A DNA stretch of 64,000 nucleotides from Athripsodes cinereus. Lineage: Eukaryota; Arthropoda; Insecta; Trichoptera; Leptoceridae. A program made the position numbers and the translations under genes. The DNA is taken from NCBI GenBank assembly GCA_947579605.1, contig OX388319.1, forward strand, positions 4,464,001-4,528,000, in the 5' to 3' direction. The notes under the pieces were generated by a model, which made no database searches, was not told where the DNA came from, and saw only the letters and a list, made by a program, of their open reading frames with translations. This document shows, piece by piece, positions 11,214 through 20,640 of the stretch; positions within the stretch are counted from its first letter, which is position 1; each line of letters begins with the position of its first letter.

Positions 11214-11226
11214 CTTGAATCACCTG
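11214..11226 (-). promoter_or_regulatory. Splice acceptor of a 5' UTR exon and translation start context
   Basis: On the minus strand a T-rich tract ends in TTTCAG at 11224-11226, then GTGATTCAAG precedes the ATG at 11213-11211. The transporter's first coding exon therefore also carries about 10 bases of 5' UTR and follows an upstream non-coding exon that I cannot locate. The promoter must lie beyond that exon, at higher coordinates. Confidence 0.6.
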
Positions 11227-11394
11227 AAATAAAAAAAAAACGATCTAGGGAACAAATCAAAATAATTTCTATATTTTCTGGTGTAACTTTGTGGAAACAC
11301 ATCATAAAAAAATATATTATAAAATTAAAACACTGTTTTATTCCATTACGAGATAGTGAAAAAAAAACAGTCTTTTAAAATTATAATATTTTTT

Positions 11395-12144
11395 TAAATA
11401 TATAACAACAGTCTCTCTCTCTCTCTCTCCCTGGGCAATTATTAATCCCACATGATGGTGGGGTCTGCCATTTTTGTCTTTCGCCGCCACTCGGCTCTAT
11501 TCTGTGCGTCCTCCGGGGAAGCTCCGCAGTCTCTCATGTCTTGCTTCACAACCTCGCGCCACCTCCGCTTGGGTCTTCCTCGGGATCTACTACCAGGGGC
11601 AACCAATGACTGTGCCCTGTTACCTATGTATTCGGGAGGTCTTCTACTCACATGCCCGTACCACCGTAATCTGCTTTCCTGAATTTTGTCGGATACGTCA
11701 CGTACACCTAGACTTCCACGTATGTACGTATTACGGATTCTGTCTAGCCTGGTGACGCCGCACATCCATCTCAACATTTTCATTTCAGCTGTTTGGACAG
11801 CACGGACATGTCTCAAAGAGGTATTCCAGGTTTCTGATCCGTAAGTAAGTACAGGCCGGATAACGCTTTTGTATATAAGACCCTTTAGCTTGACAGGCAT
11901 TCTATTATCGCATGTAACTCCCGTGACTTCCCGCCACTTCATCCAGGCTGCAGCAATTCGGTGCTGAATATTGGTGTCCAGATCTCCAGTTGTATGAATC
12001 ATGGTACCCAAGTATTTGTACTCTTGGCATTTTTCTATTTGTTGGCCATTGATGTTGATCGGCGCCGTGTCTGTTCCAGAGTCGTTTATGATCATATACT
12101 TGGTCATATGAACTTGGTCTTTGTTATAAATATATAACAACAGT
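11395..12144 (-). mobile_element. Young 5'-truncated RTE-like LINE with exact 18-bp target duplication
   Basis: The insert 11413-12126 is bounded by two identical copies of taaatatataacaacagt (11395-11412 and 12127-12144). On the minus strand it carries one uninterrupted reading frame of about 225 codons, from near the 5' truncation to TAA at 11442-11444. It ends in about 10 bases of 3' UTR and a (GA)n tail (11413-11430). Perfect duplication, open frame and intact tail indicate a recent insertion by target-primed reverse transcription. Confidence 0.85.
11442..12126 (-). pseudogene. RTE-like reverse transcriptase, C-terminal part, uninterrupted
   Basis: The frame reads KYLGTMIHTTGDLDTNIQHR, IAAAWMKWREVTGVTCDNRM, PVKLKGLIYKSVIRPVLTYG, SETW, AEMKMLRWMCGVTRLDRIRN, RLRWYGHVSRR, RGRPKRRWREVVKQDM and AEWRRKTKMADP. 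The YLG, RPVLTYGSETW, MLRWMCGVTR-D-IRN and WYGHV motifs are the thumb and connection region downstream of the catalytic YxDD in RTE-like LINEs. The endonuclease and catalytic palm are missing through 5' truncation, so no active enzyme is encoded. Any protein would start inside host sequence. Confidence 0.75.
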
Positions 12145-12544
12145 GTTTTACACAAAAACAGTTTGAATATTATTTTTTTTTTAAATAATTTGTTTGCAAC
12201 AATTGGCAAGATATTTAAACAAACCTTAGGGCAGTGTAGAATTTTGCGGAAGTATTTAAGAAAATCGTTTTACCATAGTGAATAAATTTAAAACAAAGAT
12301 AGGTGCGTTGGTTGGATAAAAATGCTTCATATCAATGACTTCAATCATCACGTAATCTAATTTTTTTACTCTATACCCATTAAATAGTCCTTATTACTAC
12401 ATTTCACACAAACATGTATCCAGTAAATAAGCTGCATGTACCTAATGGTAGTGCAGTTGTCCACGCAAACACACCTAAATAATACCTACATAAAATTAAA
12501 GAATTTTTGTAAACACTGTATAATTTTCAAATTAAATTTATTCA

Positions 12545-12589
12545 CCTCAAACGTTTTAGCCTAGGCTTCTACTTGGAATCGTCAGGAGG
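12545..12589 (-). ncRNA. Hammerhead-like motif in foldback 2, first unit
   Basis: On the minus strand: CCTC (12589-12586), CTGACGA (12585-12579), a hairpin arm, TAAA in place of GAAA, self-complementary AACGTT, T, then GAGG (12548-12545) complementary to the leading CCTC. Four stem-I pairs and the stem-III palindrome are kept. Stem II is partly eroded, and G12 is replaced by T. Confidence 0.35.
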
Positions 12590-12777
12590 ACTCCCAAACA
12601 GAAGCCTTGGCTAAAACGTGTGAGGGGAATAAATTTAATTTGGAAATTATAGTATCCAGTAAATAAGCTGCATGTACATACCTTATGGTAGTGCAGTTGT
12701 CCACGCAAACACACCTAAATACATAAAATTAAAGAATTTTTTTAAACACTGTATAATTTCCGAATTAAATTTATTCA

Positions 12778-12822
12778 CCTCAAACGTTTTAGCCAAGGCT
12801 TCTACTTGGCATCGTCAGGAGG
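12778..12822 (-). ncRNA. Hammerhead-like motif in foldback 2, second unit
   Basis: On the minus strand: CCTC (12822-12819), CTGACGA (12818-12812) plus T, a six-pair hairpin GCCAAG with CTTGGC, TAAA (G12 replaced by T), AACGTT, T as the cleavage-site base, and GAGG (12781-12778) pairing with CCTC. Layout and pairing match a type-I hammerhead with a palindromic stem III except for the extra T and the G12 change, which predicts loss of cleavage in this copy. Confidence 0.4.
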
Positions 12823-12902
12823 ACTCCCAAACAGAAGCCTTGGCTAAAACGTGTGAGGGGAATAAATTTAATTTGGAAATTATATAGTGTTTACAAAAAC
12901 TT

Positions 12903-12945
12903 TCTGCATACACCGCGAGGGAAGCGGCGTGATGGTATGTATTAG
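12903..12945 (+). repeat. Short LINE-A 3' terminus
   Basis: The text 'ccgcgagggaagcggcg' then 'tgatggtatgtat' matches the extreme 3' end of LINE-A (compare the minus strand at 2715-2745). Only the terminus is present. Confidence 0.5.
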
Positions 12946-13119
12946 TGATGAAATGTTTTGCGAATATTATTTTGGTAACGAAGTATCGGTAATTCAGTAA
13001 AAGTACCGGATACTTGCCCAGTACATTGTAGGAAAAGGTATTGAAAGAAAATATTCTTTAAGAAAACCGAGGAGTTTTGAAATATTTTAAATTCCTATAC
13101 CATTTTAAAATTCGGCGAC

Positions 13120-13135
13120 GGGGGGGGGGGGGGGG
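13120..13135 (+). repeat. Run of 16 guanines
   Basis: An uninterrupted G16 tract sits in AT-rich sequence, just after text matching the repeat at the start of the window. Such a run could fold as a G-quadruplex. It is also a common site of assembly or replication slippage error, so its length is not reliable. Confidence 0.8.
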
Positions 13136-13671
13136 TAGAAATTTTGATGTTTGAGCAATATTGTAGAAATTTAGGCAAGTCAATATTCGCTTTCGCATTC
13201 GCGTATGTCGGCAACAAATATTCGCATTCGTATTCGCGAATATCCAAAATCACGCATTCGTTACATCACTAGTATGAATGTTTAAAAAAATATATTAAAT
13301 TATTTATTTATTTATTTATAATAATAAATACGGCTTACGCCTTTAATACATAGTTACAAACAATAATTATAGAACACCACCATCGTATCAAATTAAAACT
13401 CTAAACAAAAATAAAATTATAAAAAATAAAAATTAAACACATTGTGTCACATAAACCACAGAATAAAATTACAACATATCAACAGCATAACAATTATAAC
13501 AATATGTTGATATGTAGTGAATTTCCAAAGTGTTAACGCAAAAACATTATAAAAACATTAGATTTAACACTCTTAAATACATAAATATTATTTACAAACG
13601 GAGAAATATATCTATATAATATAAAATATAAAAAAACACTGTTTTATGTTTCACATTAATGTATACCAAAG

Positions 13672-13731
13672 TATACTACAATTACGCCTAGCGCTTTCAC
13701 CAATATATTGGCATCATCAGGGCGGAGTATA
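13672..13731 (-). ncRNA. Best hammerhead-ribozyme-like motif (foldback 3, left arm)
   Basis: On the minus strand, in order: TATAC (13731-13727); CGCC (13724-13721); CTGATGA (13720-13714); one extra T; stem II GCCAA with TTGGT around a TATA loop; GAAA; self-complementary AGCGCT; A as the cleavage-site base (UA); GGCG complementary to CGCC; an 8-base bulge; and GTATA complementary to TATAC (ending at 13672). All four proximal stem-I pairs are Watson-Crick. The single non-canonical feature is the extra T after CTGATGA. Confidence 0.5.
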
Positions 13732-13880
13732 AACTAAATTTACAAGAGACGTGGAAAGTAGACATTATTAATGTCCAAACTCCTTTGACTTCGCCATTAC
13801 TTTGTTCAAAAACACCCCCACCTAACATCCCTTAATATCTTATGTATATATAGACGTTGTTTTCTCTTGTAAATTTAGTT

Positions 13881-13940
13881 TATACTCCGCTCTGATGATG
13901 CCAATATATTGGTGAAAGCGCTAGGCGTAATTGTAGTATA
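13881..13940 (+). ncRNA. Hammerhead-ribozyme-like motif (foldback 3, right arm)
   Basis: TATAC (13881-13885), CGCT (13888-13891), CTGATGA (13892-13898), T, GCCAA/TTGGT hairpin, GAAA (13914-13917), AGCGCT (13917-13922), A (13923), GGCG (13924-13927), GTATA (13936-13940). It differs from the left arm by T for C at the last base before CTGATGA, which changes a G-C pair to G-U without breaking stem I. Confidence 0.5.
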
Positions 13941-14368
13941 CTTTGGTATACATTAATGTGAAACATAAAACAGTGTTTTTTTTTATATTTTATATTATTA
14001 AAATGTTGTTTCACAATGTCAACACTGAAACATTAAATTTAATTAAATATATCTATGTGTAAACTGTGGTTTGAGTCTGTTTTATCAAAATATCAAACAA
14101 ATTAATTATTATAATATACCTTTTAATTAGGTACCTTTCATGTGTATAAATACTTCCTGTGTGCGGTCAATCATATGCTTCGGTCATCATACGTATTAAT
14201 ATTGGACAGAATTCCTACATATGTATGTAAAATTCAGTAGGTACATTAAGGAAAATTTCGTACTTTATCTATACTATCATGGCGTCTCCAATACGACGAG
14301 TAGACTGTAAATCAATTGCACGTGATAAAGTTACTGGTCGACCTGTATGTTCCAATATAGAAGGTTGT

Positions 14369-14611
14369 ATCCTAAATATTTTTATATAAGTTTTCGAGTG
14401 TTCTGTAAAAGACAGGTGTTCGAAAAATTAAGACATTTTACATCTTAAATTCAGCGAAGAGGTTTGCCACCCATCCTGAGTGTCTTGATTTTATGTTGGC
14501 ACGGAGAGGACAGCTTGCATGTTTATTATATGCAGCTGGTCTGCTGGCTATCCCACTTGTGGAATATGCCGTGATGGTATAGTAGTAATAGTAGTAGATC
14601 CCAAATATTTT
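14369..14611 (+). mobile_element. Rep-A retroposon copy with target duplication
   Basis: The element 14383-14597 lies between atcctaaatatttt (14369-14382) and atcccaaatatttt (14598-14611), a 14-bp duplication with one mismatch. It reads 'agttttcgagtgttctgtaa', 'aagacaggtgttcgaaa', 'cattttacatcttaaattca', 'gccacccatcctgagtgtct', 'gcacggagaggacagcttgc', 'atgtttattatatgcagctg', 'ctatcccacttgtgg' and 'atatgccgtgatggta', and ends with TAG repeats. No ORF or clear pol III boxes are seen. The 3' end matches LINE-A, so it is probably LINE-mobilised. Confidence 0.75.
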
Positions 14612-14951
14612 ATGTATTAAGTACAATATATTACGTTTTTGTAATGTTGAGTTTTATTGTATAATATGTACATGTGTAAAATTATGGCCAATAAAGATAT
14701 ATTTATTTAAGTAATATACGCAACTTCTAACATAGTTACCTCTATCAATCTGAGATTCTTATTAAATTTATTTAAATTTATATTATGACATAGATGTAGT
14801 GTCCTGGAATTGATGAATTGTACAGTGTCATTGAGGTGCTTTGGTACGTAAACGACACTTTAATGTTGTCCAATAATAATGAAGACGTCGAGAAAAAGCG
14901 GCATACCTTATCGTTGAATAGAAGAAGTTAAATATCTTATCCGTGATATTG

Positions 14952-15145
14952 ATCCGTGATGGTATTTCTTAAAGGTAGGAAAGCCAGCGTATGAATAAAC
15001 ATACAAATAGTTTTCTCCATGTCAATAAAAGTTGAGACGTCAGGATGGGTAGCATTAGTGTTGAACCGAAGATTTTTAATGTCACAAATACCTGTCTTTT
15101 ACAAAACATTCGAAAGCTTGTGGAAAGAGTAAAGGTCTATTCTTC
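14952..15145 (-). repeat. Diverged Rep-A copy
   Basis: Reverse-orientation matches include 'tccgtgatggta', 'ccatgtcaataaaa', 'gtcaggatgggtagca', 'acctgtcttttacaaaac' and 'attcgaaagcttgtggaaa'. It is older than the 14.4-kb copy. Confidence 0.55.
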
Positions 15146-15940
15146 ATTTACATGTAAAATAGAAGATAGATAAATAAACCTAACCTCATTTTTTACTCTA
15201 TGACCTTTGACATTGTAACGCCGTATGTTTTGAAAATATTGTAATTGACAAAAATATAAGTCAAAAACAACAAATTAAATGAAAAAAACATTGAATATCG
15301 AAAAACAAATTTAAATATTATTAAATTTTTATTATATTTATAGTAAAACATGTTCAAAATCAATGTAAATAATGAAAAAGTGTAACTCCATATTTTTCAA
15401 TACTATTGAATCAAACAATAAACTACAATTACTAAAAATACACAAATTTTAGTATTTCAAACGTAGAATATGTTACAAAAAGATAAAAACATGAAAAGCG
15501 ATAGAAATGGTACAAAAACTATGATAAATATCAAACATATGTGATGGAGTTTTCAGAGATATTCTTAATTCAAAAATTTATTTGACTTTGGAAGCATGGT
15601 CTACATTTTCTATGAATTCTAAATTTGAATGCAGTTTGACAGATAACTATTATTATTAAACATTAGAAAAAAGAACTTACGTGATTTCTTCCTTTATTCC
15701 TGTTGTATTTTTCGGGACGTGATATAAGTTTGTGAATGATTTTCTCAACTGCCTGAAGTTTGTACGCTTGGTTTTAGGAAATTCTATGGCAAAGACAATA
15801 AGGGACGAGTGCTAACGATTTCAATATGAACAAAAAGAAAAAGATAATTCATAATATTATGTACGTCAAAATGTTTTCTTATTCTGTTTTCTCAATCATA
15901 AAAATACTCATGACCCATCAAATGAAAGGATCTTTTTATA
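15146..15940. other. AT-rich stretch without recognised features
   Basis: I see no ORF of note, repeat family or inverted repeat in this interval. It is very AT-rich. Confidence 0.4.
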
Positions 15941-15944
15941 AAAA

Positions 15945-16070
15945 AAAAAACATTGATGAGAATTGTCACCCATCTTGAATGATTTTTTTACAGTACGATC
16001 AAATTGATTTGTACGTTATTTACATTCAATGAACCCATCGGCTACCTTTCTTGTGATAGAAGCAGTGATA
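15945..16070 (+). repeat. Diverged Rep-A fragment
   Basis: It shares 'ttgtcacccatcttgaatg', a run of T, 'acgttatttaca' and 'cggctacctttcttgtgat' with the Rep-A order of motifs. Confidence 0.4.
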
Positions 16071-16329
16071 TTAAAGATCAGAAGTTGTCAACTTTTTTTA
16101 GCTATTTTCAAATTATAATATATTTGTAAAATTTTCAAACTCATCTGGTTGAGTACTGAAACCTAAAATGAGTTTAAAATTATCCACTTTTTTTTTCCTC
16201 TTGAGATCACTCGAAGGAATCAAACGACTCGTTTATTAAAAAAAAAAATACGTATTATTTTTTTATTAGGTTTGATTTTTTTTAATCCATAATGTATTAT
16301 TTTTTATCTCATTATATCCAGTAAGTCCA

Positions 16330-16775
16330 TCGGTTGCTCCACATGTGGGATATGACCTGCTGGTAAAAATTAAAAGGTTCTTTGTTTCTATTCACCTTAT
16401 TTCCTTTTATTCTTATTATTCATTCATCCATCAAAATCTTTCTATCAATGCTACCACGGCAACTCTTACTCTACTCTCTACAACTCTAACTAAATGTAAT
16501 AAACATGCGGATCATTATTTCCTTGTCAATAAAAAATAAGACACTGAGGGTGGGTGTATTCAATGCAATGTGTTCATCATACGAGTATTATAAAGTTTTC
16601 GAAAAAATAAGACATTTTACATCTTAAATTTAGCGATGAGCTATGTCAACTATCCTGGAAGTCTTATTTTTTATTGGCACAGGGAGGACAGATTGCATGT
16701 TTATTATATCTAGCTGGTCTGGTGGTTTCCCCAATTGTGGGATAATTATGCCGTGATGGTAAAGTAGTAGTAGCA
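16330..16775 (+). repeat. Two overlapping Rep-A copies in opposite orientations
   Basis: Fragments at 16330-16360 and 16490-16560 read as the minus-strand copy ('cacatgtgggatatg', 'aataaacatgcggat', 'gtcaataaaaaataagac'). From 16575 to 16775 a plus-strand copy runs to 'atgccgtgatggta' and a TAG-rich tail. Confidence 0.55.
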
Positions 16776-16904
16776 GTAGAGACAATATATTATTGTTTGT
16801 GCATTGTTTTGTCCTTTTTTATTTTAATTGTATTTTTCTTGTCATTGTATTACATTTCTTGTGTGGTCTATAAAGATTTATTATTTTAATTATTATGTAT
16901 ATGG

Positions 16905-16980
16905 ACTATCTTCGCAGATCGAGCTAGTCCCAAACTAAATATAATGAACTTTGTGTTAAGGCGACGATACTACAGCTATT
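16905..16980 (-). repeat. SINE-2 3' fragment
   Basis: 'cagatcgagctagtcccaaa', 'gaactttgtgttaag' and 'gcgacgatac' match the 3' body of the tRNA-derived SINE seen in full at 52617-52862. Confidence 0.5.
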
Positions 16981-18400
16981 TTATTTATTAATTAATTATC
17001 AATAAACAGCGCCCTTTACAATACATGTTTAAAATAATATACACATAGACAGAAAAAATATACCAATTATTAACAAGAATTATCATTATCACAAAGGAAA
17101 ATATAATTAAAAACGTTAACAGATAAAAAATAACTACTATTGCGCACTCTGGTGTAATATGTATGCAGTGTGATAAGATTTGGTACAAATGTATTTGTAC
17201 ATTTCCCGTTATGTATGTAGGGAGTAGAGTATCGTATGAAATGTGTATGGCGCATGCGTTTTGGAGTAAAATCGATGGATAGCCATTTTCATCCTAAGGA
17301 ATTTACAATGGCTACAAGTGGGTGGAGTTTCTATAATGAAATTATACAGGATGACAATCGTGAGGACACATAATACTCTATTCAAACAAATTTTTCACAG
17401 TATTCGTGCAATACTCACTAGATGGAGTTAGTAAACACATAACATTAACATAACACTTTTATAATAACGGTTCTTTACGAAAGTAATTTCTTTACATAGC
17501 AAAACACCTGTATTAATTAGGAAGATAAAGTTGTATCAATTATGTTTTTTTTTGCTGATAAACTTATCAAAGTAGGGTTTGTTTATTTATTTATTCTGAA
17601 TTCACGGCTTGGGGCTTTTACGTGTTAAATTTTTATTTAGAATTCTTTTAAAGTACACAAACAGCATTTATAAAATATAATAAATACAATACAATAAACA
17701 AACAATAAATTAAGAAACTCTACAATGCTCAATAGCAATGGTTTAAAAATTAAATTTTGTTAAAGGTTTTGTATGTCAATTTGATAATAATTATTAGTCA
17801 GTATAAAATAAGCGAAAAGGAATATTTTGAACAAGATAAATAGGATGCCAGATAAAACAAGTTCTTGAATAATTTATGTCAAAATGTTAAAAATATTTAA
17901 TTGTGAGTGGAATTAATAAAAGAATTTCAAGTAGTGATGAAATGCAAAGAGGAAACAACAACATTGAATTAGCAAGTGTCAATTTGCGAGGGTAAAAGCA
18001 AAAGGTTAAATGTAAAAAAATGTATGATACACACAATAATAACAAAGTTTATATGTTTGCTTTGTAATTTGTGACAAGTAAATTAATAATTGCTGTATTG
18101 TGTGATTGTTCGTATGGATGCCTACTAACTTGAATTGTCTATAAATAGTGCCCATCCATTTATTTATACATGGTTGTTTTTATTGATGATATTTGGTTGC
18201 ATTTTTGTTGTTGTTATTATTTTAGTTATATATATTTGAATTACTTAACACCAATTTGTGAATTTGTATGTTTATATATGTATATATATTGTAAATCGCT
18301 ATATGAGCCGTAAATTGAATAAATAAATCAATAAATAAATAAAGAAAATTTAATAAAAACAATCTATAGATTATATATTCTTTATAACCGCTCATAACAT
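16981..18400. other. AT-rich non-coding stretch
   Basis: The interval contains only simple AT-rich sequence, a (TTTA)n-like stretch at 17580-17600 and weak LINE-tail-like text ('gaataaataaatcaataaat' near 18318). No gene or full element is seen. Confidence 0.4.
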
Positions 18401-18401
18401 T

Positions 18402-18610
18402 AAAATGTCTTGTTTTTTTATTGGCACGTAGAACAGCTGTTATATTCCACGTTTTTGAGTCATATAAATTATAAATTCAATCTCTCTTTCTCTCTCTTGG
18501 ATAACATCTCACATCTGAAAGATCTTGCCTATAATAATTGTTCATATATTCAATCGCATAACCCTTCACGGCAAATTCCAAAGATGGGGTAGTCAGGGGA
18601 CGAACCTATA
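18402..18610. repeat. Rep-A fragments
   Basis: 'aaaatgtcttgtttttttat' with 'tggcacgtagaacagctg' (plus) and 'cccttcacggcaaattcc' with 'ggggtagtcag' (minus) are Rep-A pieces in opposite orientations. Confidence 0.4.
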
Positions 18611-18717
18611 AATTATACTTTCTTTGAAACATACTTCGTTGTTGTATGTTATTGTGCTCTGAAATTTTCAATCCAATCACCTTTCCTATTTTTCCGAATT
18701 CTGAACTAAACAAAATA

Positions 18718-19035
18718 ATCATAACCAATCAGATATCTCGATTGGAGAACCATGTTTTGCAATGTATCATTGTGCAAAATCTAATCGGAAGAAGTGAGAA
18801 AGGCGTCCCAACGCTTACGAATTGGCTCCAGACTGTCTTAAGTGATCACTTTCGGTGTCCATGGATAACGTTCAACAATTCCACTATTCTCACTGTCACG
18901 ATGTAAGGTCTACCAATCGAGAAACGATTCATGCAAACCGTTGAAGCAACCATCACTTCTTCCGATTTAATTTTGCACAATGTTACATTGTGTAAACATG
19001 ATTCCCAATCGAGATAATATCTGATTGTTATGTCA
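18718..19035. mobile_element. Inverted-repeat element (MITE-like), about 320 bp
   Basis: Arms are about 80 bp. The left arm is 'aaccaatcagatatctcgat...ttgtgcaaaatctaatcgga' with 'agaag'; the right arm is the complement 'cttcttccgat...ttttgcacaatg...atcgagataatatctgattg'. The inner region ('cttacgaatt', 'tcactttcggtgtccatgga', 'aaggtctaccaatcg') recurs at 61360-61470 and in part at 24880-24950. A right-arm fragment is at 2470-2560. No transposase is seen. Confidence 0.6.
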
Positions 19036-19227
19036 TCGGCACCCAAATCCGGTTAAACAATAAAAAAATTAGTAGGTAAATATTCTAACAAAATCTTGCC
19101 CACACCGAATGCGCCGTAGTAGGCAGACTAAAGGGCTGGCCGGCCAAAACCTACCACAAACTCTACGGATTGGATTTTTGACTATATGTACCTACTCCTT
19201 CGATGTACCTCTAGCCAAGGGAAGTAA

Positions 19228-19345
19228 ATACGCTCGTAAGAACCAGGACAAGCTGAAAAAGGTCATTCTTTACTTGTCTGGGTCAGGAATTGAACACGGG
19301 AGATCGTGACTCACAGGCAAAAGCGTTGCATCTGCTTCACGTCGA
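19228..19345 (-). repeat. SINE-2, 5' part
   Basis: On the minus strand: a degenerate tRNA-like head (GGCGGTCGACGTGAAGCAGA), a B-box-like GTGTTCAATTCC, 'tcctggttctta' and related body text. It matches 52617-52740. Confidence 0.5.
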
Positions 19346-19594
19346 CCGCCAATCATTTGAACGATGTTGTTTATACATATTCATATTGTCTTCAAATACT
19401 ATTTGTCAAATTAAATATCTACCTCCACTAAATAATAATATCGTATACCTACTTAATTAATATTCAGGAAATATACTTCGTATATACCTATATAATATGT
19501 TATGCTAAGAATTCCATCGCCATGGTGATGATGAAACAGGGTGTTCAGTTGAGAAACCAAATATATCTATGACTTAGAAAATTTAATTTATGCA

Positions 19595-19960
19595 GTTATA
19601 TTGATGATGATGATGATTCTGGATTATTTTGTTTTGACGCCGTTTAACAGTCCCTAGACCGTCTCGTGGGTGCCGGTGAAGAGCGCAGTTTTCAATTTGC
19701 TTCTGGAGCTGGTGACAGTCTGATTGTCTCTCAATGGCACCGGCAGGCGATTCCACGTAACCGGCCCAACAACACTTAAAGCCATCTCAGAGAAGTTAGA
19801 TTTATCGGCTCTATTGGGTTTAGTAAGTTTATTCACAGCCAGTTCCGAAGAGCGCAGAGGTCTTCTAATGGTCAAGTCAAGGGGACAAAGCTCTGTGAGG
19901 TACGATGGTGCCATTTTGTTTATAGCCTTGTATAATAAAAGGCATGTTTTGAATGTCACC
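19595..19960 (-). pseudogene. CR1/L2-like LINE, last part of RT ORF with ATC tail
   Basis: The minus strand reads TFKTCLLLYKAINKMAPSYL, TELCPLDLTIRRPLRSSELA, SNFSEMALSVVGPVTWNRLP, VPLRDNQTVTSSRSKLKTAL, F, then a few codons and stop. The order K-LLLYKAL--LAPSYL, R-LRS, F---A---GP--WN-LP, S---FKSKLKT-LF is the recurrent C-terminus of CR1/L2-group LINEs. The 3' UTR is short (ACGGCGTCAAAACAAAAT) and ends in (ATC)n at 19603-19616. The upstream part is missing. Confidence 0.65.
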
Positions 19961-20474
19961 CTTTCCTCTACCCTCAGCTAGTGTAATCTTTCTAGGAGGG
20001 AGGTGATGGGCATCTTTTGCCCCCACGGAAAATGAATTTGCTAGCTTCACCGCAAAAAACTGCTGTGATTGGGTGTATGACTCATACATGAATGAATAAA
20101 ACGTTTACGATTTGCATCAAGTTTTCAAAACAGAGTTGAGGCGCGCCGTCCATCCTGAGTATTTTATTTATTAGGCTACGAGTACAGAAAGAATGACTTT
20201 TCTGATCATTCCAAGCAGTAAGACTGTAAAAATGTCTTCTTTTTTGTTACAAAGACAACGATCTTTATTTTTATTAAATGCAGTTACTCCACGCTCTGAA
20301 TGGAGGAAGCTGGTTTCTGTACTGCGCTCCCGAGAGGAGCGTTGTTAAATAGCGGAATAATTCGAATTTAATATTTAATAAAAAGTCAAAATTCTGTTTT
20401 AAAGCTCTATTGCCATTTGATAACAAATGAATTTGTACAGTTGGAACCCAAGCCACTCAAATTTCTTAATTTTA

Positions 20475-20640
20475 TGATTTTTTGGAGTCGACGTTAATTT
20501 TGTAGAACTCCATGTTTATATATGGAAAAAACACATTTGGTTTTAGTTATACTTAAAAGATTTTAATGAGCAGTGACCTGGTTTCGACTTATAAAGTCAT
20601 TGTCAAACTGATTTTTCAATACTTGAATTAACAAACTCTT
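20475..20640. repeat. Repeat family with GACTT hairpin and GAAACC (family 5)
   Basis: It contains 'actccatgtttatatatgga', 'ggttttagttatacttaa', 'gcagtgacctggtttcgact' and 'tataaagtcattgtcaaa'. The same order recurs at 26230-26415 and 59260-59660. On the minus strand the end reads GACAAT, hairpin GACTT/AAGTC, then GAAACCAGGTCAC. Confidence 0.55.

Larger units (their letters stand above)
12416..12893. repeat. Tandem duplication (236-bp period) carrying foldback element 2 twice
   Basis: Unit 1 is 12416-12651 and unit 2 is 12652-12887; both begin GTATCCAGTAAATAAGCTGC. Each contains an inverted-repeat element opening with AAACACTGTATAAT and an arm CACCTCAAACGTTTTAGCC, matched by GGCTAAAACGT...GAGGGG. 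The second element is complete at 12743-12893 (151 bp). The first lacks its last few bases, so the duplication boundary cuts its end. Confidence 0.7.
13613..13998. mobile_element. Foldback element 3 with hammerhead-like arms
   Basis: This is a 386-bp inverted-repeat element. The outer ends are TATAATATAAAATATAAAAA with AACACTGTTTTAT just inside. Arms run about 150 bp (to about 13770 and from about 13850) around an 80-bp loop without coding potential. The arms contain TTCACATTAATGTATACC, GCGCTTTCACC and the CTGATGA module. Arm-to-arm identity is very high, so the element is young or is kept homogeneous. Confidence 0.75.
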
